Below are positions 60,129 to 64,000 of a stretch of DNA of 64,000 nt, piece by piece. A model generated the notes under the pieces. The model was not told where the DNA came from, searched no databases, and saw only the letters and a program-made list of their open reading frames with translations. The first letter of the stretch is position 1; the number at the start of each line of letters is the position of its first letter. The stretch is taken from NCBI GenBank assembly GCA_030431095.1, contig JAUIJU010000011.1, positions 23,777 to 87,776 on the forward strand, in the 5' to 3' direction. This DNA comes from Gammaproteobacteria bacterium (GTDB taxonomy: Bacteria; Pseudomonadota; Gammaproteobacteria; Xanthomonadales; SZUA-36). The translations under genes were made by a program, and so were the position numbers.

Positions 60129-62213
60129 CTAATCCACCTGGGCTTCCAGCTCGTTCCAGCGCTGGAACGCAGCCTCCAGTTCCTCCAGCAGTGATGCGTG
60201 CCGGCCGGTGATTGCGCGTACTGCTTCGACCTCGCCCTCGAAGAACCCCGGCTCCGCCATGCGCGCCTCGAGCTCGGCCTGCTGCGTCTCCAGCTTTTCG
60301 ATCAGTGCCGGCAGTTGTTCGAGTTCGCGCTTGAGTTTGTAGGAAAGGCGGGGTTTGGTGGGCTTTGAGGCGGCCGGAGGTGTGGGGTCAGAGTCAAGTG
60401 CCAGAGTCGGTTCTCTGGATGCCGGCTTGTCACCGGGTTCGTCGACTCTGGCACTTGACTCTGACCCCGGTGCTTCAGCCAGCTTCTGCAGGCTGCCCCC
60501 GCTCCGCTCCCAGTCCGAGTACGATCCTACCCGCTCGTCCACGCCGCCCTGGCCGTCCAGCACCATCAGGCTGGTGACCACGTTGTCCATGAAGTCGCGG
60601 TCGTGGCTGACCAGCAGTACGGTGCCCTCGAAGCCGAGGAGGATTTCCTCGAGGAGCTCGAGGGTTTCCATGTCCAGGTCGTTGGTGGGCTCGTCGAGCA
60701 CCAGCAGGTTGGCGGGCTTGCTGAACAGGCGGGCCAGCACGGCGCGGTTCTGCTCGCCGCCGGACAGGCTGCCCACGGGCTGGCGGGCGCGGTCGGGGGG
60801 GAACAGGAAGTCACCCAGGTAGCCGATGGCGTGTTTGCGCTTGCCGTTGATCTCGATGAAGTCGCTGCCGCCGCAGACGTTGTCCATGAGGCTCTTGTCC
60901 GGGTCCAGGGCGTCGCGCAGCTGGTCCGAGTAGGCCACCTCCAGGCGCGTGCCCAGGCGCACGGTGCCGCTGTCGGGTTCCAGCTCGCCGAGGATCAGCT
61001 TGACCAGGGTGGACTTGCCGGCGCCGTTCGCGCCGACGATGCCGATGCGGTCGCCGCGGCGGATGAGGGTGGAGAAGTCCCTGATGACTGTCGTGGTGGC
61101 GGGAGTGGTGGGGTCAGAGTCAAGTGCCAGAGTCGACGAGCCCGGTGACAAGCCGGCATCCAGAGAACCGACTCTGGCACTTGACTCTGACCCCTCAGCT
61201 TTTGACCCCGCAGTTTTCGGGAAGGACTTGGAGACGTTTTTGAGCTCGGCGACGACCTTGCCCGATGCCGCCGCATCCTCCACCCCGAAATCCGCCCGCC
61301 CGGTGCGTTCCCGCCGCTGGCGCCGATCCTCCCGCATGGCCTTCAGCGCCCGCACCCGGCCCTCGTTGCGCGTGCGCCGGGCCTTGATGCCCTGGCGGAT
61401 CCATTTTTCTTCTTCGGCGAGCTTCTTGTCGAAGAGGGCATTCGCCTTCTCTTCGGCGGCCAGTTCGGCCTCGCGGTGTTTCAGGAAACCCGCGTAGCCG
61501 CCCTTGCCGGACCAGACCGTCAAATGCCCCCGGTCCAGCTCGGCCATGGTGGTGGCCACGTTCTGCAGGAAGCGCCGGTCGTGGGTGATGAGCACCACCG
61601 CGCCGGCAAAGCGCTCCAGCTGTTCTTCCAGCCACTCGATGGCCGGGATGTCCAGGTGGTTGGTGGGCTCGTCCAGCAGCAGGATGTCCGGCTCGCTCAC
61701 CAGCGCATGGGCCAGGGCCACGCGCCGGCGCCAGCCGCCGGAGAGGGAAGCCATACGCGCATCGCCGTCCAGGTCCAGCTGGCTGAGCGTGGTCTCGACC
61801 CGGGTTTGCAGGGTCCAGCCGTCCACGGCCTCGAGCTGCTCCTGCACGCGGGCCAGGGCTTCGAGGTCGGGTGTCTCGCCCGCCGCCTCCGCGTCGTGCA
61901 GCAAGTGATGGTAGCGGGCCAGCAGGGCCCCGGCTTCGGGCAATCCCCCCGCGACCACGTCATACACCGTCTCGTCATTGGCCTCCGGCAGGGCCTGCCG
62001 CAGCCAGGCGATGCGCGTTCCCGGGCGCAGCCAGCGCTCGCCGGAATCGGGCTGGATCTTGCCGGCCAGGACGTTGAGGAAGGTGGTCTTGCCCGCGCCA
62101 TTGCGGCCCAGGAGGCCGATTTTCTGGCCGGCCTGGATTTCGAAGTCGACGTCGTCCAGCAGGGCCAGGGTGCCGTAGTGGAGGGAGATGGTGTCGAGGC
62201 GCAGGAGGGGCAT
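60129..62213 (-). CDS. uup: ABC-F ATPase (Uup-like) carrying two inserted palindromes
   Basis: 694 residues from MPLLRLDTISLHYG. Two ABC domains: LLGRNGAGKTTFLN, SLSGGWRRRVALAHAL and LLLDEPTNHLD; then GIVGANGAGKSTLVKL, SLSGGEQNRAVLARLF and LVLDEPTNDLD; then a coiled-coil C-terminus (RLSYKLKRELEQLPALIEKLE). Uup acts on ribosomes and precise excision of transposons. Two 85-base palindromes are read in frame: one just before ABC domain 2, one between domain 2 and the coiled coil, adding residues beginning GSESSARV and ending TLALDSDP in both. Confidence 0.9.
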   Translation of the reverse strand: MPLLRLDTISLHYGTLALLDDVDFEIQAGQKIGLLGRNGAGKTTFLNVLAGKIQPDSGERWLRPGTRIAWLRQALPEANDETVYDVVAGGLPEAGALLARYHHLLHDAEAAGETPDLEALARVQEQLEAVDGWTLQTRVETTLSQLDLDGDARMASLSGGWRRRVALAHALVSEPDILLLDEPTNHLDIPAIEWLEEQLERFAGAVVLITHDRRFLQNVATTMAELDRGHLTVWSGKGGYAGFLKHREAELAAEEKANALFDKKLAEEEKWIRQGIKARRTRNEGRVRALKAMREDRRQRRERTGRADFGVEDAAASGKVVAELKNVSKSFPKTAGSKAEGSESSARVGSLDAGLSPGSSTLALDSDPTTPATTTVIRDFSTLIRRGDRIGIVGANGAGKSTLVKLILGELEPDSGTVRLGTRLEVAYSDQLRDALDPDKSLMDNVCGGSDFIEINGKRKHAIGYLGDFLFPPDRARQPVGSLSGGEQNRAVLARLFSKPANLLVLDEPTNDLDMETLELLEEILLGFEGTVLLVSHDRDFMDNVVTSLMVLDGQGGVDERVGSYSDWERSGGSLQKLAEAPGSESSARVDEPGDKPASREPTLALDSDPTPPAASKPTKPRLSYKLKRELEQLPALIEKLETQQAELEARMAEPGFFEGEVEAVRAITGRHASLLEELEAAFQRWNELEAQVD
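60384..60468. repeat. 85-base palindromic repeat inserted in uup (copy 1)
   Basis: 26-base perfect inverted arms (60384-60409 and 60443-60468) around a 33-base loop. It lies in the coding strand of the linker between the second ABC domain and the coiled coil. It is the reverse complement of copy 2 with one mismatch. Each arm contains the GGGTCAGAGTC unit shared with 28083-28187. In the gene frame both arms are free of stops; one of the other frames has a TGA. Confidence 0.93.
61110..61194. repeat. 85-base palindromic repeat inserted in uup (copy 2)
   Basis: Same element as copy 1 in the opposite orientation, inserted between the conserved segments VAELKNVSKSF and VIRDFSTLIRRGDR of the gene. 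Arms of 26 bases are exact. The two copies are inverted relative to each other 641 bases apart, so recombination between them would invert the coding segment of ABC domain 2. Confidence 0.93.
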
Positions 62214-62250
62214 GGCGGGAGAGCCCTGGGTTGACTGAGCCGGGCAGGCC

Positions 62251-62649
62251 TCAGAACGGGATGTCGTCGTCCTTGAAGTCCGCCGGACTCGGCTCCGCCA
62301 GCGGCGGCTCTTCATCGTTCTTCGGCGGCACCTGCTCAGCATTGCCGCCCACCTTCTCGATGCGCCACACGTCCAGGTTGACGAAGTAGTCCGTGGAGCC
62401 GTCGTTCTTGCGCGTGAATTCGCGGCCGCGCAGGTTGAAGTTCACCGTCACCGTGTCTCCCACCTCGAAGGCGTCCAGCAGCCCGGCCTTGTCCTGCACG
62501 GCCTGGAACTTGATGGGCTGGGTGTAGGCGCCGTCCTCGATCTCGATGACGAATTCGCGCTTGCGGAAGGTCTCGGAGAACTGCTGGGTGTCGTTGATGA
62601 CCTTGAGGGTGCCGGTGGCTTCGAACTTGTTGGAGCTGTTGTTGGACAT
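62251..62649 (-). CDS. DUF3127 domain protein
   Basis: 132 residues from MSNNSSNKFEATGTLKVI. A short beta-barrel of DUF3127 (TQPIKFQAVQDKAGLLDAFEVGDTVTVNFNLRGREFTR, DYFVNLDVWRIE) followed by an acidic tail ending KDDDIPF, the same ending as single-stranded DNA-binding proteins, where it contacts partner proteins. Suggests an SSB-like function; no direct evidence. Located 37 bases upstream of uup on the same strand. Confidence 0.82.
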   Translation of the reverse strand: MSNNSSNKFEATGTLKVINDTQQFSETFRKREFVIEIEDGAYTQPIKFQAVQDKAGLLDAFEVGDTVTVNFNLRGREFTRKNDGSTDYFVNLDVWRIEKVGGNAEQVPPKNDEEPPLAEPSPADFKDDDIPF

Positions 62650-62794
62650 GGGTGGAATACGTTCCAGGTTGGGGCTCGGAAGGCGTGCATTGTAGCCACA
62701 CCGGGTTCGGCTTTCAGCGGGGCGGGTCGACGTCAAGCGTGGCCCACTGCGCACTGGGCGGCAAGAACACCGGCCTCGTGTGACCATGGGCGCG

Positions 62795-63637
62795 CTAGAG
62801 CGCCGGGTGAGGAATCCGTCCCGTGGCTTCGGCCAGGTCGGCATGGTGGACCTCGAAGCGAATGTTTCGGCCCCGTCCCCACCAGCACCGTTCCCGGTCG
62901 AGGTGAAAACGCCAGTATTCCTGTTGGAGCGGTTGCTGCGGCGCGCGCCGGCCGGCGACGGCGGCTGGTGACAGCACGGCGCCGTTGACGCCGTCCGGAT
63001 CCCGGGCCGACGGGGCGCGGATCACTTCCGCGCCGGCCTCGCGCAGGGCCGTGCCCAGGCGCTGGGTGAAGGTCCAGGAGGCCGGGTTCCTGATTTCGGG
63101 CCAGTGTGGCTGCGCCGCGGGTCGGCAGAGATCGGCGCAGCGGTCCGTTCGGCAGCGATAGCGCAGCAGCGTGCGTGAACCGCGCAGCACCGCGAGCACG
63201 CCGGTCTCCAGCGGCGCCGCCCGGAACAACCAGAGCATGGTGGCCGCCTCGGTCATGGCAGTCTCGCGGCGTTCGGCGCCGTAGAGCAGTCCCGGTTCCG
63301 TGGGCGCGCCGAAGCGAGAGCCAAAGCGAAGCGGTGGGTAGCGAAAGGGCGTTCTCAGCATCCAGTGAAGACGCTCGCTGCCGGGCAGCCACGGGGGCTT
63401 GTGCCCTTCGAGCAACGTTTCGAGCCGGGCCTGCTCCTCGGCGGAGGTGGTGATGGCCCGGGTGGCGGCCTGCTCCTGGTTCTCTACCACGCGCCAGAGC
63501 CGGCCTTCGAGCGGTTCCAGAGACAATAGTTCGGTTGGCAGTTCGGTTGGCAATTCAGTGAGCCGTTCCGTGGGGGGCCGTGGGCGGTTCGGGTAACTGT
63601 TCGGATCGGGTCCCCGCCGGGGACACGGGGTCGTCAC
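62795..63637 (-). CDS. RES-domain toxin
   Basis: 280 residues, GTG start directly after the TGA of the antitoxin gene. RES domain: RTPFRYPPLRFGSRFGAPTEPGLLYGAERRETAMTEAATMLW with the conserved Arg-Tyr-Glu active set, and a later VIRAPSARDPDGVNGAVLSP. RES toxins deplete NAD+ with an ADP-ribosyl-transferase-like fold. The first 40 residues are Pro/Glu/Thr repeats (LTELPTELPTELL), which are unusual. Neutralised by the upstream Xre/MbcA-type gene. Confidence 0.87.
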   Translation of the reverse strand: MTTPCPRRGPDPNSYPNRPRPPTERLTELPTELPTELLSLEPLEGRLWRVVENQEQAATRAITTSAEEQARLETLLEGHKPPWLPGSERLHWMLRTPFRYPPLRFGSRFGAPTEPGLLYGAERRETAMTEAATMLWLFRAAPLETGVLAVLRGSRTLLRYRCRTDRCADLCRPAAQPHWPEIRNPASWTFTQRLGTALREAGAEVIRAPSARDPDGVNGAVLSPAAVAGRRAPQQPLQQEYWRFHLDRERCWWGRGRNIRFEVHHADLAEATGRIPHPAL

Positions 63638-64000
63638 TCAAAGGCGCCCCCGCATGACGTCCACATAGTTGATGAGCTCTGCGAGTCCCGAAAAGGTCTT
63701 CGCCAGATCGCGGGGCGCCTGCCCCCGGAAATGCCGGTTGGGCGTGGCCATCCAGTGGCGCAGCTGGGTCGGGTCGCCGTCGAGGATGGCGTAGAGCGCC
63801 CGGTAGACACGGATCAGGCCGAGCGCGAGCTCCCGCGTCTTCGGGGCCCGGATGCTCGAGGCGCCGCGAGAGTAGCTTTTCATGGTCGGCTCGCTGACGC
63901 CGATGATTCCGGCGAGATCGGCGAGGCGCAGGCCGAGGGCTTCGCGGGCTCGCAGCAGGGCCTCGGTGACCAGCTGATCGGCGTCGATGTGGGTGGCGAC
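63638..64000 (-). CDS. Xre/MbcA/ParS-type antitoxin, 5' end outside window
   Basis: Open at the window edge; the frame continues to position 64000 without a stop, so the ATG at 63883 is an internal methionine. Reading back, LLRAREALGLRLADLAGIIGVSEPTMKSY is an HTH-like segment and then ALGLIRVYRALYAILDGDPTQLRHWMATPNRHFRGQAPRDLA is the DUF2384/MbcA-ParS-Xre C-terminus. This is the standard partner of RES toxins. At least 120 residues are visible. Confidence 0.83.
   Translation of the reverse strand, partial: VATHIDADQLVTEALLRAREALGLRLADLAGIIGVSEPTMKSYSRGASSIRAPKTRELALGLIRVYRALYAILDGDPTQLRHWMATPNRHFRGQAPRDLAKTFSGLAELINYVDVMRGRL

Noticed and set aside
1..64000. CRISPR array, integrase or insertion sequence
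   Set aside because: No spaced direct-repeat array, transposase or integrase was seen; the only repeats are the GGGTCAGAGT palindromes and the higBA operator.

Overview
The window is a GC-rich, densely coded chromosomal segment from a Gram-negative bacterium: it has lipoprotein and Sec signals, a LolA-like carrier, LpxL-like acyltransferases and an RND exporter. The aryl-polyene locus of xanthomonadin type, with a XanB2-like chorismatase, plus exosortase-H style sorting signals, points to Gammaproteobacteria near the Xanthomonadales/Chromatiales. This is inference; no rRNA or other marker is present.

0-9.8 kb: the end of an ABC exporter, a SEC-C/2-oxoglutarate oxygenase, small proteins, an AGCS-type Na+/amino-acid symporter, and an Lrp-controlled cassette (group II PLP decarboxylase, class III aminotransferase, membrane protein) transcribed away from its regulator. 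A MAPEG protein and two exported proteins follow.

9.8-26.4 kb: a complete xanthomonadin-like aryl polyene cluster. A chorismatase supplies hydroxybenzoate and an AMP ligase loads it on an ACP. Two active ketosynthases, a chain-length-factor-like KS, a FabG reductase and two hot-dog dehydratases build the polyene. Two flavin enzymes with the halogenase WxWxIP motif, three acyl/glycosyl transferases, a LolA-like carrier, an MMPL/RND exporter and a phosphopantetheinyl transferase complete it. Genes lie in four main units fired from two divergent intergenic regions.

26.5-49.3 kb: mostly secreted or signalling proteins. They include DUF4139, DUF885 (with an altered HExxPGH motif), a UDG-like protein, a Cys-rich MidCut-like protein, a DUF2959 lipoprotein and a run of unrecognised exported proteins. 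One of these carries FEDPLFG repeats and lies beside an ECF sigma/Ser-Thr kinase pair. A two-C-terminal-repeat subtilase, an AraC regulator, a DUF305+LVIVD fusion, an amidohydrolase and membrane proteins follow.

49.4-56.4 kb: a 1859-residue exported mosaic protein whose C-terminus carries the same kind of SGxGF repeat as the subtilase, then an unknown 348-residue protein.

56.4-64 kb: acyltransferase, truncated cupin, three type II toxin-antitoxin modules (HigBA, BrnTA, RES-Xre), a DMT transporter, a Dabb protein, DUF3127 and a Uup ABC-F ATPase. The Uup gene has been invaded in frame by two 85-bp palindromic repeats. A related triple-unit palindrome lies between the DUF4139 and DUF885 genes.
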